Shown here: in pieces, positions 1-13,854 of the stretch
Position numbering within the stretch: the stretch's first letter is position 1
Layout of the letters: each line of letters starts with the position of its first letter
From: Sinohyriopsis cumingii
Lineage: Eukaryota > Mollusca > Bivalvia > Unionida > Unionidae
Length of the DNA: 64,000 nucleotides
Direction: 5' to 3'
Assembly (NCBI GenBank): GCA_028554795.2
Contig: CM068827.1
Location: 76,629,677 to 76,693,676 of the forward strand
Notes under the pieces: model-generated
Told to the model about the DNA's origin: nothing
Database searches by the model: none
The model's input: the letters and a program-made list of their open reading frames with translations, nothing else
Position numbers and translations under genes: made by a program

Positions 1-12
1 CTACTACTACTA

Positions 13-70
<58 letters not shown>

Positions 71-107
71 ATAGATAGATAGATAGATAGATAGATATGC
101 CTCTTCA
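1..107. repeat. (TA)n(GT)n(GATA)n microsatellite
   Basis: A compound simple repeat: a short TA run, about 25 GT units, then GATA units. It has no coding content. Confidence 0.95.
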
Positions 108-2230
108 GGAATTACATATATTAAGAGAAAACAATTGACGTTTAGTCTGCAAGGATGAAACGTAGTACACAAACATCACGTACGTAGGTTTCTCTAATTA
201 ATAGTTGAAACTTCAGTGTAAACTCTGCTTTACTTAAAATAGTTAAGACTTGTGGTACAGGTACAAGCGTTGTACAGATATACTTATTATTTATTATGCC
301 GGAAAGAATATTGCCAATCTAATTATCTTGTAAGTGCGTTTGGTCATTTTATGCGGCTTTGTAATGTATAGGTATAGGGTATTAGAATTTTTAAATTCAG
401 AAGGAAAAGGTCAAAGCTTGATTTCTTGGAATATAGTGTCAGATAGTTTTTCATCTCTTTTGCTTTGAAAAAGCTTAACAGAAACATTTAGGAATGATAG
501 ACTGCATTTATGGACAAACATGTATGCCCTCACTGCAGTAGTGAGAAGTAATTCTACTGATTTGTGGGTAGATTGTGACATGCTTGCCTTCATTCCAGTC
601 ATAAGAAGAAACTCTAGTGTGATCATATGGATTCTTTGCTATAGTTAAAGAAATATACTCTCGGGAAGTAAACAAGGAAAGATAAATATTAATTGTAACG
701 GCAAATTCTAGGAACGATTTTGGAACGGCAACATTATGAAAGGGTCAACAATTGATCTTCATACCTGGAACATAAACTATTGGAAGTCACCTAATATCTC
801 TGTCTGACAGGCGTTATTTTATATATCACAATGCATTAATATTATTTGTGGATTCTCTCTGAATCGTTTGCAAACTGTGCGTGAAACTGTAGGCAAAATG
901 TAGGCACTTTTCAAAACCATTACTGCAATACAACTTCTATAGCAAATAAGGGCAACTATCAATTTATTCCACCATGAGATAGGAACAATAATGTTTGATT
1001 CTAAAAATGACAAAAGTGGTCTGGATTTAACATTAATAACATTAAGGTTATCAACTGTGACAATTTCATTACGTTCAAGATGGAGGCGGAAATATTTCTT
1101 TGTAATTAACACCGTTCGATATATATATACTTGTAGATGTAAAGCCTGCATACAACTTCAGAGTTCAAGTGAAAGTCTACGCTTTTAACATTTTGCCACA
1201 ATTACGTTTGGTACAGTTAATCAGATGTGAACATTCTAACATTGATATCAGCAAAGAAAAATCATCGTGTGTGTGGTAACATCCTGTTTGATGTATGTTC
1301 TTAAATCTTTCAAAATGTATATATTATTATTATTATTATTATTATTATTGCTGTTATGAATATCTTAATTATTCCACCAAATATCACTATCAAGAAGAAC
1401 ATGTTGACAAATCGACTTTGTAAGGTAATGCCTTTTCTACACAGATGTTACCCTCTTTTTCTCTCATTGTTGTCAAAACAGAAAGACTGAATCATAATTA
1501 AGTACATATATTGCCTGGTTAATGTGATCATAATTATTGTTAAAAAATAAAGGATGCGTATTTTCATACATTTATAAAGAAGGATTTTGAATAATAGATA
1601 TACATGTTTGTCAGCAGGAAATATATGCTTGTTACCAGGAAATTAATGTTAACTCGAGGCTCAAATATTCAGTTCTTAAGATCTCAGTTACTATTGAACA
1701 GGTTTATATTTTCCACAATTCCTCTGCTATTATTCCATGTCAGCGATTGAATGTGAGCTGACTTTACTTCTTAATTAGTAATCCTTTTCTGTTAAGCCTA
1801 CCGTTCATGCAACTTATTATCAACCTGTTTAGTTTCATATCAATTTCGTCTTATACATCAAAGTCCATGATAGTTGCATAATTTTCAACATGGAACCGGT
1901 CTTAATTATTGAGTAATCGTGCATATAGAAATACATAACGGAAGCATTTGTTCACTTACACGTTCTTTACCATAGTGATGTCTCGCTAAGTGTCTTCCAT
2001 GACTCAATGGCAAGAAACGTTAACACAAGTCACTATAGTCGTATTTCTAAAAAGTGTATCAAAGGGACGCTCAGGACAACAGCACACTAACTAGGGATAT
2101 CAAAGCACGTTCCACTCGTTTACAATGTACAGATCATAGCTGATATGATGGGGAATATTTCTTCCGATAATAACATACACAAATTATGTTAGTTTGAGTA
2201 TAATTTAATGAAATAATATAATCGTCTCTG
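108..2230. other. AT-rich spacer, nothing recognised
   Basis: I see no convincing gene here. The open frames are short, lack family motifs and lack codon structure. A short (ATT)n tract lies near 1321-1350. The stretch could be intronic DNA of the GPCR on the minus strand, because that gene's downstream exons must lie to the left of 7334, but no transmembrane exon is recognisable. Confidence 0.6.
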
Positions 2231-2234
2231 TGGA

Positions 2235-2500
2235 AGCTAAGTAGCAGCAATATAAGTAATAGTAGTAGTTAAACATTCAGGAGTGATAGCAGCAGTTGTA
2301 TTAACAGCAGCAGCAAAAGGAATAGTTGCAGTAGTAGTAGTAGTAGTAAAAGCAGTAGTGTTAACAGCAACAGTACTGGTTTTACAAAGGATAAAGTAGA
2401 ACAACAAATAACATCCTAAAAGCTAACATTAGATGCGTTCATGGGTAAACTATAACTGCGAGTATAAGGAATGGAGTACTAGATCAATAACTGTATCAGC
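2235..2500. repeat. Degenerate AGT/AGC trinucleotide region
   Basis: Irregular runs of AGT and AGC triplets lead into the 42-bp minisatellite. They suggest the larger array grew out of a trinucleotide repeat. Confidence 0.7.
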
Positions 2501-3590
2501 AGTAGTAGTAGAAGTAATTACATCATTAGAGTTAATATAACAAATAGTTGTAGACGTAATTACATTATTAGAAGTAGCATGAGTAATAGCTATGGAAGTA
2601 ATTATATTATTAGAGTTAGTATGAGTACTAGCCGTAGACGTAATTACATAATTAGAAGTAGTATGAGTACTAGCTGTAGAAGTAATTACATTATTAGAGG
2701 TAGTATCAGTACTAGCTGTAGAAGGAATTGCATCATTAGAGGTAATATGAGTACAAGCTGTAGAAGTAATTACACTATTAGAAGTAGTATGAGTACTAGC
2801 TGTGGAAATAATTGCATTATTAGAGGTAGTATGAGTACTAGCTGTAGAGGTAATATATCATTAGAAGTAGTAATATTATTAGCTGTGTAAGTAATTATAT
2901 TATTAGAAGTAGTATGAGTACTAGCTGTAGAAGTAAGTACGTTATTGGAGGTAGTATGAGTACTAGCTGTAGAGGTAATGTATTATTAGAAGTAGTATGA
3001 GTACTAGCTGTAGAAGTAATTATATTATTAGAAGTAGTACTATCTGTGGGATTGATTGCATTATTAGAGGTAGTATGAGTACTAGCTGTAGAGGCAATTA
3101 TATTATTAGAAGTAGTGTTAGTACTATCTGTGTAAGTAATTGCATTATTAGAGGTAGTATGAGTACTTGCTATAGAGGTATTGTATTATTAGAAGCAGTA
3201 TGAGTACTATCTGTAGAAGTAATTATATTATTAGAAGTAGTATTAGTACTAGCTGTAGAAGTTATTACGTTATTGGAGTTAGTATGAGTACTATCTGTGT
3301 AAGTAATTGCATTATTAGAGGTAGTATGAATACTAGCTGTAAAGGTAATTACATTATTGGAGGTAGTATGAGTACTAGCTATGGAAGTAATTGCATTATT
3401 AGAGGTAGTATGAGTACAAGCTGTATAAGTAATAATATTATAAGTAGTATGAGTACTAGTTGTAGAAGTAATATCTTATTAGAAGTAGTATGAGTACGAG
3501 CTGTAGAAGTAATTATATTATTAGAGTTAGCATGAATAATAGCTGTAGACGTAATTACATTATTAGAAATAGCATGAGTACTAGCTGTAA
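2500..3590. repeat. 42-bp minisatellite, about 26 copies
   Basis: The unit is built around GTATGAGTACTAGCTGTAGA followed by AGTAATTACATTATTAGAGGTA. Copies differ by scattered substitutions and a few length changes. Because 42 is a multiple of three, whole stretches stay open as a MSTSCRSNYIIR-type 14-residue repeat, but the frame is broken several times and there is no flanking coding sequence, so I read it as non-coding. Confidence 0.9.
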
Positions 3591-4473
<883 letters not shown>

Positions 4474-4559
4474 ATAGAGAGGGAGACAGACAGATAGACA
4501 GACAAAGTATGGTTTTTATATAAATTCACATCAGCAGATGAAATATTATATCGTGCAGA

Positions 4560-4705
4560 GGCTATTGTAAAGTGCCTTTACCCGTAGAAGAACAAAGTCG
4601 GCCAAGCAGTATAAATACTGAGATACTAAGGAGGATTCGAGCCCGCATCGCGTTTGTTTAAAGTTCAACATGCTGTCCATTTACCCACCCCCGTAGTTTG
4701 AAATA
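4560..4705 (-). mobile_element. Possible tRNA-derived SINE fragment
   Basis: On the minus strand an A-box-like TGGGTAAATGGACAGC is followed about 40 bp later by a B-box-like GGGCTCGAATCC, the spacing of an internal RNA polymerase III promoter. No tail or target duplication was found, so the limits are approximate. Confidence 0.4.
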
Positions 4706-5024
4706 TAATGGACATCATATTCCTTCTTCTGGAAGGTTGCTTATAGCTGTGGGTTTTCTGACAACACAAGTACTTGAACTCACCGAGAAATGACAACAGG
4801 ACACTTCTCAAGAAATGAACGACTTTAGGTCTTCTCATTTTCTGATAGCTTCAGAGACTAGTAGCTAACTAAATCAATTGATGTGTAATGCAATAAGTGA
4901 AAATAGCTTCAGATTTTACACTTGTGAGAGATTGTCGATTACACCAGCACCTGTGCCAGTAATCAGCAAAAATGGGAAAAAAAGCAACCGCAAGTACAAA
5001 TCAACAGTTTGATCGTTAAATCGG

Positions 5025-5177
5025 CCATGGAGGTAATATTGAACGTAACACTCCCTCTTTATAAGGCGTTTTATCGGCCATGGATGTAACATTGAACGAA
5101 ACACTCCCTCTTTATAAGGCGTTTTATCGGCCATGGAGGTAATATTGAACGTAACACTCCCTCTTTATAAGACGTTT
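5025..5177. repeat. 53-bp tandem repeat, about 2.8 copies
   Basis: Three near-identical units run from ATCGGCCATGGAGGTAATAT to TATAAGGCGTTTT. The last unit is partial and slightly diverged. Confidence 0.9.
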
Positions 5178-5885
5178 TGACTTTGACAATTCAAAGCTGT
5201 TGTTAAATGTATCAAATAAATTAGAGAAATGTTTGTGGAAAGAATGAAGAAAAAATCATTCCTACTACATTTTTCATTTTTGTCAAAATCACCAGCAGCA
5301 TGTATGTCATCTGTGTTACAGAAAGCTGGCACGTATTATTCTAATGACATCCAAAGACCGTTGACCCTGAGGAAATTTAGTGAAATAAATGTATATTCCA
5401 ATCAACTAAAAATGTATAGTCACTTGTACTATCGCAAATAAGATATTCCAATTTACTGTTGTCTTTGACATTAACGCTTATTATAAACATTTTCCGTTGC
5501 TTATCTTTATAGAAAACCGAAGTCATTTTCAGTGTACGACGGCATACTGGTACTGGAGTAAAATGTTTCCTTTTTGTAGCTAATGCAATTTGAAAAACTA
5601 TTTAAGAATTCTTTTAAATGTTGTGAAAGTCAACATCACGCATATGGATATGTATGCACGTTAACACTGATTTACGGACGAGAAATGTTTATTTAAATAT
5701 AGCTGAGAAGCATATATTGCTGTGTCACGTTGGACACATTCCTTTCTGTCTCCATAAGGAGAACGTGTCATTTTAGGATATAAAGAAACGACAATCTGAC
5801 TTTCATTCCTCATTGTATGGCATTTTGTGTTATAGATTCAACACAAAATCTTGGATTTTTTTTGAAAACTCTATGATTCTCATTT
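5178..5885. other. Spacer, nothing recognised
   Basis: A 70-codon open frame at 5229-5441 has no recognisable domain and no supporting context. I do not call it a gene. Confidence 0.5.
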
Positions 5886-5887
5886 CT

Positions 5888-6790
5888 CTTGTAGAAGCTG
5901 TAATTTTGTCTTGCACTGAGTAGAAGCTGTCATTTTGTCTTGCACTGAGTAGAAGCTGTAATTTTGTCTTGCCATGAGTAGAAGCTGTACTTTTGTCTTG
6001 CACTGAGTAGAAGCTGTACTTTTGTCTTGCACTGAGTAGAAGCTTTCATTTTGTCTTGCCATGAGTAGAAGCTGTCATTTTGTCTTGCACTGAGTAGAAG
6101 CTGTAATTTTGTCTTGCCATGAGTAGAAGCTGTACTTTTGTCTTGCACTGAGTAGAAGCTGTACTTTTGTCTTGCACTGAGTAGAAGCTTTCATTTTGTC
6201 TTGCCATGAGTAGAAGCTGTCATTTTGTCTTGCACTGAGTAGAAGCTGTCATTTTGTCTTGCCATGAGTAGAGGCTGTCATTTTGTCTTGCACTGAGTAG
6301 AAGCTTTCATTTTGTCTTGCCATGAGTAGAAGCTGTCATTTTGTCTTGCACTAAGTAGAAGCTGTCATTTTGTCTTGCCATGAGTAGAAGCTGTCCTTTT
6401 GTCTTGCACTGAGTAGAAGCTTTCATTTTGTCTTGCCATGAGTAGAAGCTGTCATTTTGTCTTGCACTAAGTAGAAGCTTTCATTTTGTCTTGCCATGAG
6501 TAGAAGCTGTCATTTTGTCTTGCACTGAGTAGAAGCTTTCATTTTGTCTTGCCATGAGTAGAAGCTGTCATTTTGTCTTGCACTAAGTAGAAGCTGTCAT
6601 TTTGTCTTGCCATGAGTAGAAGCTGTCCTTTTGTCTTGCACTGAGTAGAAGCTTTCATTTTGTCTTGCCATGAGTAGAAGCTGTCATTTTGTCTTGCACT
6701 AAGTAGAAGCTGTCATTTTGTCTTGCCATGAGTAGTGTATGTAATTTGTCTTGTACTGAGTAGAAGTTGTAATTGGTCTTCCCACGAGTA
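5888..6790. repeat. 29-bp minisatellite, about 31 copies
   Basis: The unit is TGAGTAGAAGCTGTCATTTT followed by GTCTTGCAC or GTCTTGCCA. Copies ending CAC and CCA often alternate, giving a higher-order 58-bp dimer, and a GCTTTC variant recurs at regular intervals. The last copies near 6720-6820 are degenerate. Confidence 0.95.
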
Positions 6791-7333
6791 AATGTCATTT
6801 GTCTTCCCATGAATAGCAGATCATCGACTTAATGGTCATATGACGTAACAAACGACTTCATAACATATTAGAATGTCAGTTTTCGCTTTTCAAGCGGAAC
6901 GTTTTGTTATGTCTTGGAAAAACTCCGTCGTCTTTGAAGTTCCCAGTATCTTATCTTCATCGTCCACTTTGGTTTTTAAAGCATATCAAACTGTATTGGT
7001 TTTCGAAATTCCAACTCGAGAGTTCTATAAATCGTCTTTTGGGAACATCTGTACATAACAAATGAGCTTTTTCACTCTGATTATAAAGCATAGCGATTGT
7101 GCGACTATGCGACTATTTCTCCCCTTACTTATTATGCGCGAGTCAAGGGAGTAAGACTTTGCTGGTGTACCTTTCACACTATTCTAATTCGAATGCAGAA
7201 CATGTTTGGATGCATCAATAACAATAATGGATTTCAGATCAGCAAATCAGCTGAAAATATTTTATAGATTTCATTAAATGCTACCCAAAATATATAAAAA
7301 ATTTATAAATGATATTATCAAATAGTGTCTTAC

Positions 7334-7927
7334 CTGTGGAATACTAGCAACAGCGCTAAATATCCAAGCAAAGGCCAACATTATCTTGCCTCTCCTGTCG
7401 GCATCGTTCAAACTCAGAGGGTGCAAAATTGCAAAGTAACGATCTAGAGAGATTGTAACCAAAACAAATGAGGACAAGTATAATCCAAAGGTCCTGAAAA
7501 ACATGAGCACACGACACCCGAGGTCACCGGCTCTCCATGAAACCGTGGTGTGCCATCCGATTTCTAGCGGCATCATAATGAATGTTACGATTAAATCTGC
7601 CACGGAAAGATGCAGTATAAATAAGTTTACTCTAGACTTTATTTTTCTGTTTCGGAAGAGCGTTATAAAGACTGTCAAGTTTCCACAGGCTGCTATCACA
7701 AAGAAGCAAGAATAGGCAGCAACTGAGATGATGTTTTGACTTCCGAACTGCATTTCGGGTGGAAGCTCAGGGGTTGAAACGTTGGTGGGGCTACATACTT
7801 GATCGTAGGACATGGTGGATGCGGTGTGGTTGCAGAATGAGCACATGCGGCTTTTGGTGTAAGTTCCTTGAAATGGGTTTTCAGTGTATGTCGTCTTGAT
7901 CATCATAAAAATTAAGAAAAGAACCAT
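7334..7927 (-). CDS. GPCR first exon, GnRH/AKH/corazonin receptor type
   Basis: This is the first coding exon of a class A neuropeptide receptor at the plasma membrane. From the ATG at 7927 it encodes 198 residues: a hydrophobic start that may be a signal sequence, two N-glycosylation sites (NHT, NVS), TM1 (about 65-88, with GN at 82-83), TM2 with LSVAD (107-111), the pre-TM3 cysteine (138), TM3 with FRTFGLYLSSFVL and DRY (162-164), then DADRRGK and TM4 ending SIPQ. The exon ends CAG followed by GTAAGA, a good phase-0 donor. The FRTFGLYLSSFVL and DADRRGK segments are characteristic of the GnRH/AKH/corazonin receptor group, which couples peptide hormones to Gq. TM5-7 are not in the window and should lie to the left. 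The subtype cannot be decided from this half. Confidence 0.85.
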
Positions 7928-8540
7928 ATTGCTGAAGTACCAGACACCTATGCGAGGTATAGAAATATAGTCAGATTGTTTTGTAAATTAAAGTACACTC
8001 ATTTGCCCATGAATATCACGTTCTGTCGTGTAAAATATCCGTTTTTTCTAACCTTTTGTTGACATACGAATTGTTCCAGTTGCAAATATATACAGTTTTA
8101 CGAAACACATCATTTTCAGTCCGTTTTACGTATATAAATCATGTACGTCGTACATTTGGATGTTCATATATGCTGTAAAACGCTTCTTCAGTACTGATAA
8201 GCAGGTATCAAACACACCAAAGCCTTTTAAAGGTGCATCACAAGTTTTTCATCAATGCAATTGGACATACCTTGATTACAGATTACATTCCCAATCTGCT
8301 GCTCTAACTCTGTCAGTCGAATGATTGATTCGGCGATGTGACTCCACTCAGATCTCATACCAGAGAGGTACGAACAAGTCTTCTGGATCATTCAACGGAG
8401 AAATGATTAAAATAATATATGGTGGCTAACCTGAGCTGATTACTGCTATCATTGTGCTGCGAAGGAATCGATTGGTTGGCAGGCAGGTATCGCAGAGTTA
8501 CAAACGGATCAGCATTATCGAGTCTAATGACAGGCGAAAA

Positions 8541-8627
<87 letters not shown>
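8541..8627. repeat. (TA)n microsatellite
   Basis: About 43 TA units. Confidence 0.97.
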
Positions 8628-8628
<1 letters not shown>

Positions 8629-8734
8629 TGTTTGGCTTTTCTTTAGCTCATTTTCGAACACGGCTTGCTTTTTAAGGTGTCCCGATTATCTAGGAAAAAC
8701 TAAAACACTATCAGGCAGATTATAAGGAAACCAT

Positions 8735-8735
<1 letters not shown>

Positions 8736-8805
<70 letters not shown>
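8736..8805. repeat. (CT)n(TA)n compound microsatellite
   Basis: About 18 CT units run directly into about 16 TA units. Confidence 0.95.
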
Positions 8806-8807
<2 letters not shown>

Positions 8808-9105
8808 CTGACTTTTTTCATAGGAATCCGGAATGACTGCGTAGATACATGAGAAATAATTACTAGGTCGTCAAGCGAGTGTGTCTGCTACACACGAGTG
8901 CATATAACAACAACTGAGTAACATCATTTTTTGGTGACGTGCTTAGTCGTAAGGGAATATGGGCTCGTGTGTGCAAGCAAAGCGATGGTTGCCCTTTACC
9001 CGCGGACCCCGATTCAAATTTCCGATGAAGTACGAATTAAATATTGTCTAACCTGTATGATAGTATTATTTGTATTAAAATATTAATTCTGCCTTGTATT
9101 ATTAA

Positions 9106-9110
<5 letters not shown>

Positions 9111-9192
<82 letters not shown>
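9111..9192. repeat. (TA)n microsatellite
   Basis: About 41 TA units. Confidence 0.97.
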
Positions 9193-9194
<2 letters not shown>

Positions 9195-9829
9195 CTTGCG
9201 AGGCTAAGTCATACACCCATCATTTAATTTCATAATGCAACAAAGTCAGTATCCGGTTCCAACACAATTTCCTAAATTGCAGAATTGTTATCTGCTTCTA
9301 GTCAATTTGCTAACTTAAAGAAATGAGAAGAGCTTCATTATTGTCTATTTGAAAGTATTTCGTCCTTTGTCATATATTGTTACTTTTTTGCAATGATTTT
9401 TCTTCTGTGTACGTTGGTATGGAGAAAGTAGATTTGATAAAATGTTTTAGAACTGTGTTCCACTCACTATGTCGTTCACCATTTTCTCTAAAGATGGAGC
9501 AAAGATATTGTGTCTATATAGTATGGCATGATCTGAACCTATTCTTTACCAAACGCCGTGCATGTCGAAGTGATAAAGTTCAATAGATTTCCTTTAAATA
9601 TTTACCTCTTAAGTAAAATAAATAAAGTTCTTGCAAATTTTGAACATGCCTTTTCGAAAACTATCACATTCCCTCATTATATCAATTTAAAGCTTAAAAG
9701 TTGAGCATGCACACAATGGTGGACAATGTATCTGAAATATATTAATTTGTTTTAGATGTGGTTCATCTAATACTCCATTCTTATTAAAACTACGGTGTCG
9801 TTTTCGAGCTGTCGAAACCATAAATAAGT

Positions 9830-11535
9830 ACACTGTCAAATCTGGTGGTGATGTATTACATTTAGCCATAATTAATGACACTGTCAAATCTGGATAAAGC
9901 TGGTGCTGTATTACATTCAGCCATAGTTAATTACACTGCCAAATCTGGATAAAGCTGGTGCTGTATTACATTCAGCCATAGTTAATTACACTGTCAAATC
10001 TGGATAAAGCTGGTGCTGTATTACATTTAGCCATATATTAATTACACTGTCAAATCTGGATAAATCTGGTGCTGTACTGCATTTAGTCATAACTAATCAC
10101 ACTGACAAATCTGGATACAGCTGACGCTTTATTACTTTTAGCGATAAATGATTACATTGTCAAATCTTATTGCAGCTGGTGCTGTATTACATTTAGCTAT
10201 ACATATTCACACTCTCAAACCTCGATAGAACTAATGCTTTATTACATTTAGTCATAAATAATTACACTGTCAAATCTGGGTACAGTTCACTCTTTATTAC
10301 ATATAGAAATAAATAATTACACTGTCAAATCTGAAAACATCTGGTGATGTATTACTTTTAGTCATAAAACATCACTCTGTCAAACCTGGATAAAGCTGGT
10401 GCTTTATTACATCTAGCCATAAATAACAACACTGTCAAATCAGGATCCAGCTGTTGCTATATTGCATTTAACCATAAATGATCACACATAGATCTGGATA
10501 AAGCTGGTGCCTTATTACATTTAGTCATAAATAATCACACTATTAAATCTGGATACAGCTGGTGCTTGATTACATTTAGCCATAAATAATCACCTTTTTA
10601 AATTGGATGCAGCTGGTGATTTATTACATTTAGTCATAATTAATCACCCTATTAAATCTGGATACAGATGGTGTTTTATTATATTTAGTCATAAATGATC
10701 ACACTATGAAATCTGGATATAGTTCGTGTTTTATTATATTAGTCATAAATAATCATACTATTAAATCTGGATACAGCTGGTGATTTATTATATTTAGTCA
10801 TAAATAATCACTGTCAAATCTGGATACAGCTGGTGCTTTATTACATTTAGTCATAAATAATCACACTATGAAATCTGGATATAGTTCGTGTTTTATTATA
10901 TTTAGTCATAAATAATCACATTATTAAATCTTGATACAGTTTGTGCTTTATTACATTTAGCCATAAAAAAATCACTAATAAATCTGGATACAGCTTTTGA
11001 TTTATTACGTTTAGTCATAAATAATCACACTTTTAAATCTGGATACAGCTGGTGCTTTTAACATTTAGTTCTTGTTGTTGATGTTGTTGTTGTTGGGTTT
11101 AGCGCCATTTTTCAGCACACGATAGGCTAAACATGGCTGCCAGTATTAATGGTGGAGGAAGAACCCGGGAAAACCCTGGAAAGAACCACTGAAACACGAG
11201 AAGCTACTGGCAAGCTTTCTCACATACCCACATTGGCTGAATCCGAGACTTGAACCCATGCAGATAGAGGTGAGATGGCAGTAATCCGTAATGTTGAACG
11301 CTTTAGACCACTCGGCTTTACATTTAGTCATAAATAATCACACTGTAAAATCTGGATACAGCTGGTGCTTTATTACATTTAGTCATAAATAATCACACTG
11401 TAAAATCTGGATACAGCTGGTGTTTTATTATATTTAGTCATAAATAATCATGCTATTAAATATTGATACAGCTGGTGCTTTATTACAGTTAGTCATAAAT
11501 AATTACACTGTCAAATCTGGATACAGCTGGTGCTG
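9830..11535. repeat. 56-bp satellite array interrupted by a SINE
   Basis: Roughly 28 diverged copies of a unit containing TTAGTCATAAATAATCACAC, TGTCAAATCTGGATACAGCT and GGTGCTTTATTACATT. Divergence is high at the left edge and lower in the centre and right. A complete SINE sits inside one unit at 11070-11319 with a 9-bp duplication of satellite sequence, so the array predates the SINE. Confidence 0.92.
11070..11319 (-). mobile_element. tRNA-derived SINE, family 1
   Basis: On the minus strand it begins with a tRNA-like head containing a GAGTGG-type A box and a GGGTTCAAGTCTCGG B box. The conserved body reads CTCATACC-type then TGCTGAAAAATGGCGCTAAA, and the tail is an AAC-rich repeat (GTT on the plus strand). 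The flanking duplication is ACATTTAGT (11061-11069 and 11320-11328). Transcription is expected from RNA polymerase III, with a LINE supplying reverse transcriptase. Confidence 0.85.
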
Positions 11536-11554
11536 TTTAACATTATACAGATTC

Positions 11555-11885
11555 AACAGCATTGTTTAAAGAGTTGTCACTCTATTCCTTGTTTCATATC
11601 AATAATTAAGAGTCGTCACTATATTCTTTGTTTCATATCAATAAATAATAGTTGTCACTATATTCCATGTTTCATATCAATAATTAAGTGTTTTTCACTT
11701 TATTCCATGTTTTATGTCAATAATTAAGAGCTGTCACTATATTCCATGTTTCATATCAATAATTAAGTGTTTTTCACTATATTCCATGTTTCATGTCAAT
11801 AATTAAGAGTTTTTAGAATATTCCCTGTTGCAAATCAAAAGTCGATTATAAAATTTTCAGCATATTCCCTGTTTCATATCAATTG
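11555..11885. repeat. 39-40 bp tandem repeat, about 8 copies
   Basis: The unit is CATATCAATAATTAAGAGTT followed by GTCACTATATTCCATGTTT. It lies directly beside the 56-bp array but shows no evident similarity to it. Confidence 0.88.
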
Positions 11886-13440
11886 TGGATACAGGAGCTT
11901 GGACACTGAAATCTAGCAATTATAGTGTGGATATAGTTATCAATACCATTCCCATTACCTAATATTAATACTATATAACATATTCCCATGTATAATACCC
12001 TTGTATAAAGTGATATTACCATTAACATCGAAACACCTATATGGCTCCATGAACAATATTATAATGAGAAACTACTGTTTCAGAGTTACTGATTTATGCA
12101 TTATAATTATGTTGTCCTCGTCCTCACAGATAGCCAGCCATATGATCATTTCATTTCATCGTATTCAAAAGAATCGATGTGATAACTTGAATTTTTGTTA
12201 TTTTAACTGAGCGTAAATCAAATTGGTTGACAAATGTATAGAAATCTACCAATGCTAATATATGAATTACTGGTTGAATCATTGTAACTCATATTTTTGT
12301 TTACCATGCCTCTGTAACAATCATTAAGACTTTATAAAAATCATATCATGCGATGTAAAAAGCAAAGTTGTTCTCAGTGCATTACACCAAAGGTTACTAC
12401 GTATTTATTCATGCTCACTTCTTGTATGCTTTACTATTATTTGCGAACTCTGGGCAAACTTCAGTTTTTTTGTCATGAGATTTGTTATAACTTCCATAAA
12501 TATCTCCCACTATAAGAATGAACATCTTGAAACAATGAAACTTCAAAATGGATTGCGCACTGTGCATGAATTGCATTCTCTTCCCTACAGTTATAGACAT
12601 GAATACTTCAGAATGTTAGGTGTAGATCTTCAATAAACATATATGTCTGTAGAAGGACTACTGCTGAGGAAGTCAAGAAATAGACTGAATATTCAACATG
12701 TTATCAATTTTAGAGGATTTTCCATATTATGAAATACATTTGTACCCGCATTGAAACTACTAACTATAGGTATGGCTTAGTTTAAATCAATATAAAATAT
12801 AATGTATTAAATCCTGAAAAATAATTAAGCTATTGTAAACCATATTTACTAATACAGAAAATGTGACAAAGAGAACAGAAAAGACCCGTTTCATTAATTT
12901 TATCCTCGTTGTTATGCCCTCGATTGTAAATCATCCGCTGCATATATTTTATGTAAGTCTTGTAAATATGTCAATAATGTGGAATGAAAATAGAACGTAT
13001 CTCTTCATTGAAGATTCATCAAAATCACACACATGCTCACACAGACAAACATGCACGCAAACACACATGTACATGCACATATATGCTTAGCTGAATGAAA
13101 ACAAATAGTAGATGACATGCATGTTTCTTTGAGCAAAACTGTTATATACATTAAGATTATGTAAAGAAATAAATGTAAACCACTTTGAACAATCTTCTCT
13201 CCGGTTGACCTTCATAACATGTTGGCACATTTCATTTCTGACAAAGTTCAATTTATTAGAGATAAGCCTGACAACACAATTTCAATTGACTCATTATCAC
13301 CATACATTTGTGACACAGAATATACACAGCAACCTTTAACAGCATTTGAATCTCTCTCTATGGAGTTGGTACATAAAATCCAGCCACAATGACATATGTG
13401 TTTTTATTGCACTGTTTTTAAAATCAGGGTAGGTAGGAAG
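11886..13440. other. AT-rich spacer, nothing recognised
   Basis: Several 60-75 codon open frames on both strands lack motifs or splice context. I call no gene here. Confidence 0.5.
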
Positions 13441-13449
13441 TTTTGTTTT

Positions 13450-13850
13450 AAAACTATATAATAATAATAATAATAACAATAATTACTATCTATAATGTAC
13501 TAAGCACTTCAAGTATTGGGCTAAACTACTTCAATTAAATACATAAATCAAGTTTTTTTGTAAATTATTTTTTGTTTTTATACATTATAAATGTTAAAAT
13601 GATTAGTATATATAATATTCTAAACACTTCATGTACTGGGCAAAACAAGCTCAGTTAGAAGCAAGAATTATTCTCGGGGAGTTATTGGACAAAATTTTTA
13701 AATATTGTTCTAAATTTTTTTATAAATGTATGTAATGTACTAAGCATTTCAATTACTGGGACAAACCAACTTAATTAGATGCACAAATCAATTTCAGGAA
13801 ACTTTCTTTTTGTCATGAATCAACTTTTGTAATCACACCGTTTGTAAACT
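13450..13850. repeat. Diverged ~130-bp unit repeated three times
   Basis: Three segments near 13490, 13610 and 13730 share the pattern ACTAAGCACTTCAAGTACTGGG-like, CAAACTA(C)TTCAATTA-like and CACAAATCAA. They are old, degenerate repeats just upstream of the LINE remnant. Confidence 0.6.
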
Positions 13851-13854
13851 GATG

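Noticed and set aside
2579-3493. Three open frames of a MSTSCRSNYIIR-type repeat protein
   Set aside because: They follow the 42-bp minisatellite, which stays open only because 42 is divisible by three; the frame changes between blocks and no unique coding sequence adjoins.
5880-6148. ARQNDSFYS-type repeat protein on the minus strand
   Set aside because: It is the 29-bp satellite read in frame; the two overlapping frames have equal merit.
5888-6790. CRISPR-like regular repeat array
   Set aside because: Units are contiguous with no unique spacers, and the genome is animal.
11146-11331. Short proteins with AEWSKAFNITDYCHLTS-type sequence (also near 14478, 27650, 63343, 63739)
   Set aside because: They are readings of SINE family 1; the similarity reflects the repeat, not a gene family.
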